A stretch of 64,000 nt of DNA from Hymenobacter lapidarius. Its GTDB lineage: Bacteria > Bacteroidota > Bacteroidia > Cytophagales > Hymenobacteraceae. Made by a program: the position numbers and the translations under genes. How positions within the stretch are numbered: the stretch's first letter is position 1; every line of letters begins with the position of its first letter. The stretch is taken from NCBI RefSeq assembly GCF_001816145.1, contig NZ_MDZB01000109.1, forward strand, positions 1 to 64,000, given 5' to 3'. The notes under the pieces were generated by a model. It did no database searches, had not been told where the DNA came from, and worked only from the letters and a program-made list of their open reading frames with translations. This document shows positions 16,656 to 25,119 of the stretch, in pieces.

Positions 16656-16723
16656 AAAGTCGTCAGGCTCCCCCTCTACCCAAGGCTTCGCGCATTAAGC
16701 GGACCGGGGGCCGGGGGGTGAGG
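16656..16723. repeat. Inverted repeat arm, merR side of the DUF559 cassette
   Basis: AAAGTCGTCAGGCTCCCCCT and GGGGGCCGGGGGGTGAGG at the two ends are the reverse complement of the arm at 16160-16214. The centre (CAAGGCTTCGCGCATTAAGC) differs. It abuts the merR stop codon at 16724. Confidence 0.7.
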
Positions 16724-17086
16724 TTATTCCGGCTCCGCCTTTCCGGCCGTCTCCACCTCCTTCTTCAAACTCACCAGAAACGCCCTGATTTTCTCCAGAC
16801 TTTGTACCACGTCAATCTTCTCCTTTAGCTGCGGGCCTTTTTGCTTGAGCATGTCGCGGGCGCCGGGAATGGTGTAGCCGCGTTCCTTCACCAAGTGGTA
16901 GATGGTGCGGAACACTTCGATGTCCTGTGGGGTGTAGAGGCGGTTGCCTTTCTTGCTGCGGCGGGGGCGCAACTCGTCAAATTCGGTCTCCCAGAAGCGC
17001 ACCAGCGACTCGGCCACCTTGAACTGGGCGGCCACCTCGCCGATGGTAAAGTACTGTTTCTCGATGCTGCGCTCTTTATAGGGCAT
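16724..17086 (-). CDS. MerR-family transcriptional regulator
   Basis: A 120-residue DNA-binding protein with a MerR winged-helix domain: [50 protein letters not shown] and [14 protein letters not shown] short helical tail follows ([20 protein letters not shown]). There is no ligand-binding domain, as in many short MerR proteins of this phylum. The start at 17086 (MPYKERSI) is the only one consistent with the family; the longer ORF upstream is antisense to alaS. It diverges from alaS, whose -7 promoter motif begins 6 bases from this start codon. Confidence 0.88.
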   Translation of the reverse strand: MPYKERSIEKQYFTIGEVAAQFKVAESLVRFWETEFDELRPRRSKKGNRLYTPQDIEVFRTIYHLVKERGYTIPGARDMLKQKGPQLKEKIDVVQSLEKIRAFLVSLKKEVETAGKAEPE

Positions 17087-17091
17087 ATGGC

Positions 17092-17099
17092 TACCTTTG
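17092..17099 (+). promoter_or_regulatory. Putative -7 promoter element of alaS
   Basis: TACCTTTG matches the Bacteroidota -7 consensus TAnnTTTG and lies 70 bases before the alaS start. No clear TTG -33 element was found at the usual distance. Confidence 0.5.
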
Positions 17100-17168
17100 C
17101 TTTTCAGCCGAAAAGTACCTAAAAAAACCGCATTCGCTGCTAATCCGGCCGCGTTGCCTTCCTTGTTT

Positions 17169-19860
17169 ATGTCGCTCCCCACCGCCGCCGTTGTTCGCCA
17201 GCAATTCCTCGATTTCTTCGCCTCGAAAGGCCACCACATCGTGCCCTCGGCCCCCATTGTGGTGAAAGACGACCCCACGCTGCTGTTTATCAACAGCGGC
17301 ATGGCCCCGTTTAAGGACTATTTCCTGGGCAACAAGCCCGCGCCCTACAAGCGCATTGCCGATACCCAAAAGTGCCTGCGCGTGAGCGGCAAGCACAACG
17401 ACCTGGAGGAAGTGGGCTACGATACCTATCACCACACCATGTTCGAGATGCTCGGTAACTGGTCGTTTGGTGATTATTTCAAGAAAGACGCCATTGCCTG
17501 GGCCTGGGAGCTGCTCACCGACGTGTACAAGCTGGACAAGGACCGCCTGTACGTCACTTATTTTGAAGGCGACGCGGGTGACAAGCTGGCGGCCGACACC
17601 GAAACCCAGAACCTGTGGCGCCAGTACACCACCGACGACCGAATCCTGCCCGGCAACAAAAAAGACAACTTTTGGGAGATGGGCGACACCGGCCCCTGCG
17701 GCCCGTGCACCGAAATCCACATCGACCTGCGCTCCGAGGAGGAGCGGGCCGCCACCTCCGGCCGCGACCTCGTGAACGCCGACCACCCGCAAGTGGTGGA
17801 AGTGTGGAACAACGTATTTATGGAATTCCAGCGCCTCGCCGACAAGAGCCTGGTGAAGCTGCCCGCCCAGCACGTGGACACCGGCATGGGCTTCGAGCGC
17901 CTGATGATGGCTGTATCGGGTGTGAAATCGAACTACGACACCGACGTGTTTCAGCCGCTTATTCAGTTCATTGCCAACGAAGTAGGAGTGGAGTACCACG
18001 GCACCGCGCCCGCCAAGGTAACCGACCAGCCCACCACCGAAAACGAGAAAACGGACATCGCCATCCGCGTGATTGCCGACCACATCCGCACCATCGCCTT
18101 CACCATTGCCGACGGCCAGCTGCCCAGCAACGTGAAAGCCGGCTACGTAATCCGCCGCATTCTGCGCCGTGCCGTGCGCTACGCGTTTTCGTCACTCAAC
18201 CAAAAGCAGCCCTTCCTTTTCAAGCTGGTGCCCGTGCTGGCCGACCAGATGCGCAATATTTTCCCCGAGCTGAAAGCCCAAACGGCTTTCGTGCAGCGCG
18301 TAATTGAGGAGGAGGAAATTGCCTTCCTGAAAACGCTGGAAACCGGCCTGCGCCGCCTCGACGCGCTGGAAGAAGCTGCCCGCGCCAACGGCAACCGCAT
18401 CGACGCCAAAACGGCGTTCGAGCTGTCCGATACCTTCGGCTTCCCACTGGACCTTACGGCCCTCATCGCCCGCGAAAAAGGCCTGACCGTGGACGAGGAA
18501 GGCTTCCAGAAGGAGCTGGCGCAGCAGAAGAACCGCAGCCGCAACGCCCAGGAAACCGAGCAGAGCGACTGGACCGTGGTGGCCGATACCGACGAGCAGC
18601 CCGCCTTCGTGGGCTACGACCTCGACGCCGCGCCGGCCCGTATTTTGCGCTACCGCAAGACCACGGCCAAGGGCAAAACCGAGTACCAGCTGGTGCTCGA
18701 CCAGACCGCGTTCTACGCCGAGAGCGGCGGGCAGGTGGGCGACACCGGCTTCCTGGAAGGTGATTTTGCCACGCTGCGGGTGATTGACACCAAGCGCGAA
18801 AACGACCTCATCGTGCACACCGTTCTGGATTTGCCCCAGGACCTGACCGGCGAATTCATGAGCCGGCCCGATGCCGCCCGTCGCACCCAGATTCGGCAGA
18901 ACCACTCGGCTACGCACTTGGTGCAGGCCGCTTTGCGCGAGGTGCTGGGTAGCCATGTGCAGCAGAAAGGCTCACTGGTGAACGAGAAATTGCTGCGCTT
19001 TGACTTCTCGCACTTCACCAAAGTCACCGACGACCAGCTGCGCCAGATTGAGCGCATCGTGAACGAGAAGATTCGCCAGCAAATCCCGCTCGACGAGCGC
19101 CGCAACGTGCCCATCGCTAAAGCCAAAAACTTGGGCGCCATGGCCCTGTTTGGCGAAAAATACGGCGAGTTTGTCCGCGTCATAACTTTCGACAAAGGCT
19201 TCTCAGTGGAGCTGTGCGGGGGCCTGCACGTGCCCAATACCGGTACCATCGGCTACCTCAAAATCACGACCGAAAGTGCCGTGGGCGCTGGCGTGCGCCG
19301 CATTGAGGCCGTGACCGGCGCGGGCCGAAGCCTACGTGAACCAGCAGCTTGACCTGCTCAGCCAAGTGCGCGAGACGCTGGGCAACCCGCAGCATCTCAT
19401 TCCCAGCATTGAAAAGCAGAGCGAAGAAATTACCACGCTCCGCAAGCAGCTGGAGCAGTTTGAGCAGCAAAGCCTGAACCAGCAGAAAGACCAGCTCGCC
19501 ACTCAGGTGAAGGAGTTGAACGGCGTGAATTTCCTGGCCGCCGTGGTGCAGACCGGCTCCGCCGAATCCCTCAAAACCCTGGCCTTCAACCTCCGTCAGG
19601 TAGTGCCCAACTTGGTGTTGGTGCTCGGGGCCGAAATTGACGGCAAGCCCCAACTGGCCGTGATGCTGGACGACGAAATTGCCAAAATCGGTAAGCTAAA
19701 CGCCACCACGCTGGTGCGCGAGTTGGCAAAGGAAATCCAGGGCGGCGGCGGCGGGCAGCCGTTCTTCGCCACAGCCGGCGGCAAGAACGTGGCCGGGCTG
19801 GCGGCGGCTATTGCTAAGGCGGAAGGGCTTATTAATGGCATTAAATTAAATGGAGGATAA
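17169..19860 (+). CDS. alaS: Alanyl-tRNA synthetase, frameshifted near 19323 in this sequence
   Basis: AlaRS charges tRNA-Ala with alanine and edits mischarged Ser and Gly. From ATG 17169 the protein has the catalytic core ([48 protein letters not shown]), the tRNA-recognition region and the editing domain ([29 protein letters not shown]). At [10 protein letters not shown] the frame breaks: it reads RSLREPAA and stops at 19352. The expected continuation [20 protein letters not shown] is in the +1 frame and runs to TAA at 19860, with coiled coil and the C-Ala domain ([20 protein letters not shown]). Two bases missing from GGGC(GC)CGAA explain it best. The gene is essential, so a sequence error is likelier than loss. 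Full length would be about 897 residues. Confidence 0.93.
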
Positions 19861-19990
19861 AAACGGTTTCCCTGTTTTAATAATGATAAACATCTGCTTG
19901 AATACGGCAGCCTGGGAAAGCCTGAAGTATGACCTGAATCCGCATGCAGTGGGAACGTCTTATTTTGAATATTTGAAAGGGCATGAGTAA
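19850..19990 (+). CDS. Possible 46-residue small ORF or gene remnant after alaS
   Basis: An ATG at 19850 overlaps the alaS stop region and opens a 46-codon frame ending TAA at 19990. The C-terminal part (LKYDLNPHAVGTSYFEYLKG) looks like folded-protein sequence rather than random translation. The base composition is clearly more AT-rich than in the surrounding genes. It may be the 3' remnant of a lost gene whose front was deleted, or a genuine small protein coupled to alaS. The evidence is weak. Confidence 0.3.
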   Translation: MEDKNGFPVLIMINICLNTAAWESLKYDLNPHAVGTSYFEYLKGHE

Positions 19991-20212
19991 TTCCACATAA
20001 ATACTGCTCTTAAAGAGGGCTCTGCGTGAAGCTTGTTAGTTGAATTAAGTGCCCTAGCTGTGTTAATATGCGAATTATCAGAATCAAATGTTTGAATAAT
20101 TTCGCAATCAAATAGCGGTTGGGTTTATGAATGCGTATGCACTGTGATGAAAGAATAAGAAGTGTTGATAACGACTAGGTTGCTCCATTCATGTCTTTTA
20201 AAACGTTCTTGC
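19991..20212. other. AT-rich intergenic region
   Basis: No gene, RNA or clear hairpin is seen. The sequence is AT-rich compared with the neighbours and leads into the first MORN/TonB-C paralogue, so it should hold that gene's promoter, but no good TAnnTTTG match was found. Confidence 0.4.
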
Positions 20213-21085
20213 ATGAAAACCTGCATATTCTACCTGGGATGGCTTCTAGCTTGGCCGTTGGCCGGCCAGGCCCAAGGGCCGGGGTTGCTCAATCCGGTTG
20301 CTTATTTCTTCACCGAGGACTTTAAGGCTACCACGGCCGACGACTCACTGGCATACTGCGTCGAAACCACGTTCCGCGACAGCCTGTCGGGAATGATGCG
20401 GGTGTATTATCCTTCGGGAAAGCTCAAGCAATTCGTTCCTCATGGTGATGTGCGGCGGCGCATAATTTACGGCACCCTCTCCAACTGGTACGAGAACGGC
20501 GCGATGCGCTCCAAGGAAGACTTTGTGATGGGCAAGCGCCACGGCGACCTGCTCACCTACTACCCGGATGGTACCCCGAAGCGCCGAGAGCAACATGTGC
20601 ACGGACGGGGCGGCGTGGGGTCGTGCTACGCTCCCGATGGCTCTCCTGTGCCTTATTTCGGCTACGAGCAGCTGCCCCTTTACCCGGGCGGCGAAACAGA
20701 GCTGTTGAAAGAAATAACGCGAGGTGTACGCCTGAATCCGAAAGAGACGGCTGAAATGCGCCAGGAAATTGCGCAGGTAATGAACACGCCGCACAAAAAC
20801 TGGAAACGTGAAGTGCTGGTTGAACTGGTCGTGGCCGAAGACGGCCGCCTGGCCGATGCCAGAGTAGTACTGTCCGGAAGCCCTTATCTGAGTGCCGCCA
20901 CCCTGCGGTCCGTCGCTCAGTTGAAGCGGCAGTTCATGCCGGCCCGCCGCGACGGCCAAGTGGTGAAATGCCACTTTATAGTGCCGGTTTCTTTCACGCT
21001 CGAGATACCACCGCAAGCCGCTTCGAAGTTCTATGGGCAGCCTCCCGAGTTCTACGGGCAGCCTCCCGGGCTTCTCGGCCGCTAA
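20213..21085 (+). CDS. Exported MORN/YwqK-repeat protein with TonB C-terminal domain (paralogue 1)
   Basis: The 290-residue protein starts MKTCIFYLGWLLAWPLAGQA, a signal peptide. Residues about 60-130 contain MORN-2/YwqK-type repeats (VYYPSGKLKQFVPHGD, WYENGAMRSKED, YYPDGTPKRRE). A linker with YEQLPLYPGGETEL follows, as before Bacteroidota TonB-C domains. The C-terminus (WKREVLVELVVAEDGRLADA, LKRQFMPARRDGQ, FIVPVSFTL) is the TonB-C-like domain. ATG 20213 was chosen because it gives the signal peptide. The next gene is a close paralogue in the same order. The role is unknown; it is probably periplasmic. Confidence 0.78.
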   Translation: MKTCIFYLGWLLAWPLAGQAQGPGLLNPVAYFFTEDFKATTADDSLAYCVETTFRDSLSGMMRVYYPSGKLKQFVPHGDVRRRIIYGTLSNWYENGAMRSKEDFVMGKRHGDLLTYYPDGTPKRREQHVHGRGGVGSCYAPDGSPVPYFGYEQLPLYPGGETELLKEITRGVRLNPKETAEMRQEIAQVMNTPHKNWKREVLVELVVAEDGRLADARVVLSGSPYLSAATLRSVAQLKRQFMPARRDGQVVKCHFIVPVSFTLEIPPQAASKFYGQPPEFYGQPPGLLGR

Positions 21086-21104
21086 AACATTTGGTGGTCT
21101 AAAT

Positions 21105-21223
21105 CGGGGTGGTGCCACGATTATTTGGTCGTGGTACCACTAATTCCACAACGAGCTATGCCGGTGCTAGCGCTGCTAGTAGTGGTACCACGAACCCCTA
21201 TGGGGAATTCGTGGCACACCCCC
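21105..21223. repeat. Nested palindromic element with GTGGTACCAC cores
   Basis: Two hairpins are arranged as an outer inverted repeat. The left is GGTGGTGCCACGA...TCGTGGTACCACT and the right AGTGGTACCACGAA...AATTCGTGGCACACC. The outer ends GGGGTGGTGCCACGA and TCGTGGCACACCCC pair with each other, as do the inner TCGTGGTACCACTA and TAGTGGTACCACGA. The right arm has an extra palindrome CCCCTATGGGG. The element separates the two paralogues and is probably a dispersed repeat. Confidence 0.75.
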
Positions 21224-21276
21224 AGGGATATGCCTCCGTAAATGCCCTCCGCCTTTTATACTACCCCATACTGCCG

Positions 21277-22140
21277 GTGAAAACACTTCTCATCTGTTCC
21301 GCATGGCTACTGGCGTTCCCTTTCGCGGCGCAGTCGCAAGCTCCGGCGCCGGCTTTGCCGTTGCCCGGAAGCAGCTTTTTTCATGCCGATTTCAGCCCCG
21401 CTACGGCGGATGATTCTACGGCCTTTTGCGCCGAAACCACCTTCCGCGACAGCCTCACGGGGGTAACGCGCGTGTACTACCCCTCGGGGCGACTCCAGCA
21501 ATTTGTGCCCTATGGCGACGTGCGCCGCCGCGTGCTTCACGGCACGCTCACTACCTGGTACGAGGACGGCACCATGAGCACCAAGGAAGACTACGTGGCC
21601 GGCCGGCGCCACGGCGACCTGCTTACCTACTACCCCGACGGGGCCCTGAAGCGGCGCGACCGGTTTGACAAGGACCGCAGCGGCGTTGGCAACTGCTACG
21701 CCCCCGACGGGACCCACCTGCCCTACTTTGCCTACGAGCAGCTCCCGCTCTACCCCGGCGGCGATGCTGGCCTGATGGACGAGCTGGAGCGCGGCTTGCG
21801 GCGCGGCCTGAGCCCGAAGGAAATCAATGCCATGTACAACGAAGGCCGCTGGGCCCTCACCGCGTCGCCAGGCAGTTGGAAGCGGGAAGTGCTGGTGGAA
21901 CTGGTGGTGGCCGAAGACGGCCGCGTGACCAACTACCAGGTGGTGCGTTCCAACGCCCCCGCCCTGAACAACGCCGCGCTGCGGGCGGCGGCCAAGCTCT
22001 CCCGGCAGTTTGTACCGGCGCGGCGCGACGGCCAAACGGTGGTCAGCTACTTCGTGGTGCCCGTGAAGTATGCCGTGCCGCTACCCCCGCGCCAGGGGCA
22101 GGGGCTGAGCACGCCGCGCCCGATTCCGAGCCGCTGGTAG
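21277..22140 (+). CDS. Exported MORN/YwqK-repeat protein with TonB C-terminal domain (paralogue 2)
   Basis: This 287-residue protein has the same layout as the gene before it. GTG at 21277 gives VKTLLICSAWLLAFPFAAQS, a signal peptide; the longer frame to 21109 would translate the palindromic repeat and is rejected. MORN/YwqK repeats (VYYPSGRLQQFVPYGD, WYEDGTMSTKED, YYPDGALKRRD), the PLYPGGDAGL linker and a TonB-C-like end (WKREVLVELVVAEDGRVTNY, SRQFVPARRDGQT) are all present. The two proteins align over nearly their full length, so this is a tandem duplication that later diverged. Function is unknown. Confidence 0.75.
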   Translation: MKTLLICSAWLLAFPFAAQSQAPAPALPLPGSSFFHADFSPATADDSTAFCAETTFRDSLTGVTRVYYPSGRLQQFVPYGDVRRRVLHGTLTTWYEDGTMSTKEDYVAGRRHGDLLTYYPDGALKRRDRFDKDRSGVGNCYAPDGTHLPYFAYEQLPLYPGGDAGLMDELERGLRRGLSPKEINAMYNEGRWALTASPGSWKREVLVELVVAEDGRVTNYQVVRSNAPALNNAALRAAAKLSRQFVPARRDGQTVVSYFVVPVKYAVPLPPRQGQGLSTPRPIPSRW

Positions 22141-22214
22141 GACTGGGGCCGGCGGGCAGTAAGTTTTTGGAGCACGCCGCGCCCGGGGCCGCCGGCCAGC
22201 TTCTCCCCAGCCGT

Positions 22215-22222
22215 TACCTTTG
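22215..22222 (+). promoter_or_regulatory. Putative -7 promoter element of gatB
   Basis: TACCTTTG fits TAnnTTTG and lies 39 bases before the gatB start. No -33 TTG is obvious. Confidence 0.5.
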
Positions 22223-22260
22223 CGAGCAATCAGCCCTTAGCCCCCTGCGTTTTTTTTATT

Positions 22261-23718
22261 ATGGACGAAGCCCTGCTTGCCAAATACCAGCCCGTTATCG
22301 GCCTTGAAGTACACGCTCAGCTGCTGACTCACAGCAAAATGTACTCGTCGGACGAAAACGAGTACGGCGTGGCGCCCAACACCAACCTCTCGGTTATTAC
22401 CCTCGGCCACCCCGGTACCTTGCCCAAGGTGAACCGTACGGCCGTGGAGTTTGCCATGAAAATGGGCCTGGCCACCAACTGCACCATCCGCCGCGACAAC
22501 CTGTTTGCGCGCAAAAACTACTTTTACCCCGACCTGCCCAAGGGCTACCAGATTACGCAGGACAAAACCCCCATCTGCCACGATGGCCACGTAGACGTAC
22601 GCCTGGCCGACGGCACGGTGAAGAAAATCGGCGTCACCCGCATTCACATGGAGGAAGACGCGGGCAAGAGCATGCACCTGGCCGGCGAAACCGAAACCCT
22701 GGTCGACCTCAACCGTGCCGGCGTACCGCTGATTGAGATTGTGAGCGAGCCCGATATCCGCACCGGCGAGGAGGCCTACAATTACCTCATCGAAATCAAA
22801 AAGCTGGTCGAGTACCTCGGCATCTGCGACGGCAACATGGAGGAAGGCTCGCTGCGTTGCGACGCCAACGTTTCCATCATGCGCGTGGGCGCCGATAAGT
22901 TCGGCACCAAGGTGGAGGTCAAGAACATGAACTCCTTCCGCAACGTGCAGCGGGCCATTGCCTACGAAATCGAGCGGCAGATTGCCATTGTGGAAGCCGG
23001 TGGGGAAGTGGGCAGCGAGACCCGCGGCTTCGACGCCGCCAGCGGCACCACCAACGCCCAGCGCAGCAAGGAAACCCTCAACGACTACCGCTATTTCCCC
23101 GAGCCGGACCTGCCGCCCCTCATCATCTCCGATGAATGGCTGCACCGCGTGGCCGCAGAGCTGCCGGCCCTGCCGCAGCAGCTCTACTCGCGCTTCACCG
23201 GCGAGCTGGGCCTGAACGACTACGACGCCTCGGTGCTGGTGGACCAAAAAGAAGTGGCCCTATTCTTCGACGACCTCTCGCGCCTCACACCCAACGCCAA
23301 GGCCGCGGCCAACTGGGTGATGGGCCCCGTGAAGTCCTACCTCAACGAGCGCGCCCTCACCATGGCCGATTTCCCGCTGGATGCGGCCCAGTTGGCCGGC
23401 ATCATCGAGCTGATTGACGCCGGCAAGCTCAACTATTCGGTGGCTTCCAAGCAGCTATTTCCGCATTTGCTCGACCATCCTACTGCCAACGCAACCGGCG
23501 CGGCCGAAAGCCTGGGCCTGCTCGCCCAAGCCGATAATGGTGAGCTGGCCACGCTGGTGCAGCAAGTGCTGGCCGCCAACCCCGCCAAGGTAGCAGAATA
23601 CCGGGGCGGCAAAAAGTCGCTCACCGGCATGTTCATGGGCGAGCTCATGAAACTAACCGGCGGCAAAGCCGACCCCAAACTGGCCAACCAGCTGCTGCGC
23701 GCGGCGCTAGAAGGGTAG
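22261..23718 (+). CDS. gatB: Asp-tRNA(Asn)/Glu-tRNA(Gln) amidotransferase subunit B
   Basis: GatB is the kinase and transferase subunit of GatCAB, which converts Glu-tRNA(Gln) to Gln-tRNA(Gln) and, in some species, Asp-tRNA(Asn) to Asn-tRNA(Asn). The 485-residue protein has the full family layout: YQPVIGLEVHAQLLTHSKMY, TLGHPGTLPKVNRTAVEFAM, RKNYFYPDLPKGYQI, RIHMEEDAGKSMH, GVPLIEIVSEPDI, EEGSLRCDANVSI and VEVKNMNSFRNVQRA. The C-terminal helical and YqeY-like domain ends in GKADPKLANQLL. gatA and gatC are not in this window. It is transcribed alone. Confidence 0.96.
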   Translation: MDEALLAKYQPVIGLEVHAQLLTHSKMYSSDENEYGVAPNTNLSVITLGHPGTLPKVNRTAVEFAMKMGLATNCTIRRDNLFARKNYFYPDLPKGYQITQDKTPICHDGHVDVRLADGTVKKIGVTRIHMEEDAGKSMHLAGETETLVDLNRAGVPLIEIVSEPDIRTGEEAYNYLIEIKKLVEYLGICDGNMEEGSLRCDANVSIMRVGADKFGTKVEVKNMNSFRNVQRAIAYEIERQIAIVEAGGEVGSETRGFDAASGTTNAQRSKETLNDYRYFPEPDLPPLIISDEWLHRVAAELPALPQQLYSRFTGELGLNDYDASVLVDQKEVALFFDDLSRLTPNAKAAANWVMGPVKSYLNERALTMADFPLDAAQLAGIIELIDAGKLNYSVASKQLFPHLLDHPTANATGAAESLGLLAQADNGELATLVQQVLAANPAKVAEYRGGKKSLTGMFMGELMKLTGGKADPKLANQLLRAALEG

Positions 23719-23852
23719 AAGGCGGCTGGGCTAGCCGGCTCCTACGGCTGCGCTGCCGTCCTGACTCGGCTATTCGGTTGGAACAATACATTGAGTGGCC
23801 CGCGTTGGCATACTTCACGCACAAGCTTCGGCATATGCTTCATTTTCCCTCT

Positions 23853-24982
23853 ATGATTAAAACTGTTTTCCTCGCTGCCACGGTGCTGGGCATGGCCAAT
23901 TCCTGCCAAAATGCCGCCGCCGCGGACGGCTACGAGATAACGGGCCAGTTGAAAAACGCCCCGGCCGGACCGTGCTGCGCCTATCGGAGCTGGTGTCTAA
24001 CCAGTTTGTTGAGAAAGGCCAGGCCAAAACCGACGCCTCGGGTAAGTTCGTGCTCAAGGGCACCAGCGCCCTACCGGGCATCTACCAGCTCAAAGTAGAC
24101 GATGCCAATCAGGTGCTGCTGCTGCTCGACAACAAAACGCACATAGAGCTGAGCGGCGATGCCAAAAGCTTGCCGGCCACCTACAGCGTGAAAGGCAGCA
24201 AGGATACCGAAGTGCTGCGCAAGCTCACCCAGGTGATGGAAGGCAGCAAGACCGAGCTACAGGCCCTGGGCCAGCGCTACAACGCCGCCGGCCAGGCCGG
24301 CAAAGCCGAGGAGATGCAGGCCGTAGAAAAGCAGTACTACTCGATTCAGGCCCGTAACAATGCCCGCCTGAAAAGCCTGATTCGCAGCAATGCCACCTCC
24401 GTGGTGAGCGGCTTTGCCGTGGGGGCCTTTCTTAGCCCTGAAGAAGACTTTCAGTTTGTGGATTCCGTAGCCAGCGTGCAGCGCAAGGCCAACCCCAATT
24501 CCCCCTTTACCAAGGAGCTCACGGCGCGCCTGGAGCCCATGCGGACCACGGCCACCGGCGCCATGGCCCCCGAAATCAACTTGGCCAAACCCGAAGGCGG
24601 CACCATGGCGCTCAGCAGCCTGCGCGGCAAGTACGTGCTGCTCGACTTCTGGGCCAGCTGGTGCGGCCCGTGCCGCCAGGAAAACCCCAACGTGGTGCGT
24701 GCCTACAACCAGTTCAAGGACAAGGGATTCACCATTTATTCGGTGTCGCTAGACCAGGACAAGGGCAAGTGGCAGAAAGCCATTGCCGCCGATAACCTGA
24801 CCTGGCATCACGTCTCGGACCTGGCGGGCTGGAATAGCGCCGGCGGCGCGGCTTACGGCGTCAAATCCATTCCTCAGTCGTACCTGATTGACCCCCAAGG
24901 CCGCATTATTGCCAAGAACCTGCGCGGCGAAGCACTGTCTGCCAAGCTTGAGGAGGTGCTGGGTAAGAAGCTGATGAAGTAG
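23853..24982 (+). CDS. TlpA-like thioredoxin-fold protein, frameshifted near 23969 in this sequence
   Basis: The gene encodes an exported DUF4369/TlpA-type disulfide protein. ATG 23853 starts MIKTVFLAATVLGMANSC, a lipoprotein signal, then YEITGQLKNAPAG. There the frame is lost and the +0 reading continues as PCCAYRSWC to a stop at 24098. The expected TVLRLSELVSNQFVEKGQAK continues in the -1 frame, which then runs unbroken to 24982. Adding one base within GCCGGACCG (giving GGCACC) restores it. The C-terminal thioredoxin domain has the redox motif in FWASWCGPCRQENP and the cis-Pro in VKSIPQSYLI. It likely reduces or isomerises disulfides in the periplasm. Total length would be about 376 residues. 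A strong hairpin follows. Confidence 0.82.
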
Positions 24983-24990
24983 AACTTGCT

Positions 24991-25053
24991 GCCGCAGTGA
25001 AACGAAAAGGGCCCAATGGCATGCCGGTGGGCCCTTTTCGTTTGCACTGCGGT
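24991..25053. terminator. Strong bidirectional hairpin after the thioredoxin gene
   Basis: AACGAAAAGGGCCCA (25001-25015) pairs perfectly with TGGGCCCTTTTCGTT (25028-25042), and the stem extends outward through CCGCAGTG / CACTGCGG with one bulge. A-rich and T-rich flanks make it suitable on both strands. It lies between the convergent thioredoxin gene and the Pro-rich protein gene. Confidence 0.8.
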
Positions 25054-25119
25054 AGGGACGCGCCTTGGGGCGTTCAATCGTTGAATAATCAAGCCATTGC
25101 CCAAAATGCACCTGAAAAT

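Noticed and set aside
17091..18083. 330-residue minus-strand frame across alaS
   Set aside because: It is antisense to the conserved AlaRS core; long shadow frames are expected in GC-rich DNA, and the peptide resembles no protein.
19318..19340. Programmed frameshift in alaS
   Set aside because: No slippery heptamer or downstream stimulatory structure is apparent, and AlaRS is not known to use one; an indel error is simpler.
22237..23247. 336-residue minus-strand frame across gatB
   Set aside because: Antisense to all GatB motifs; low-complexity composition typical of a shadow frame.
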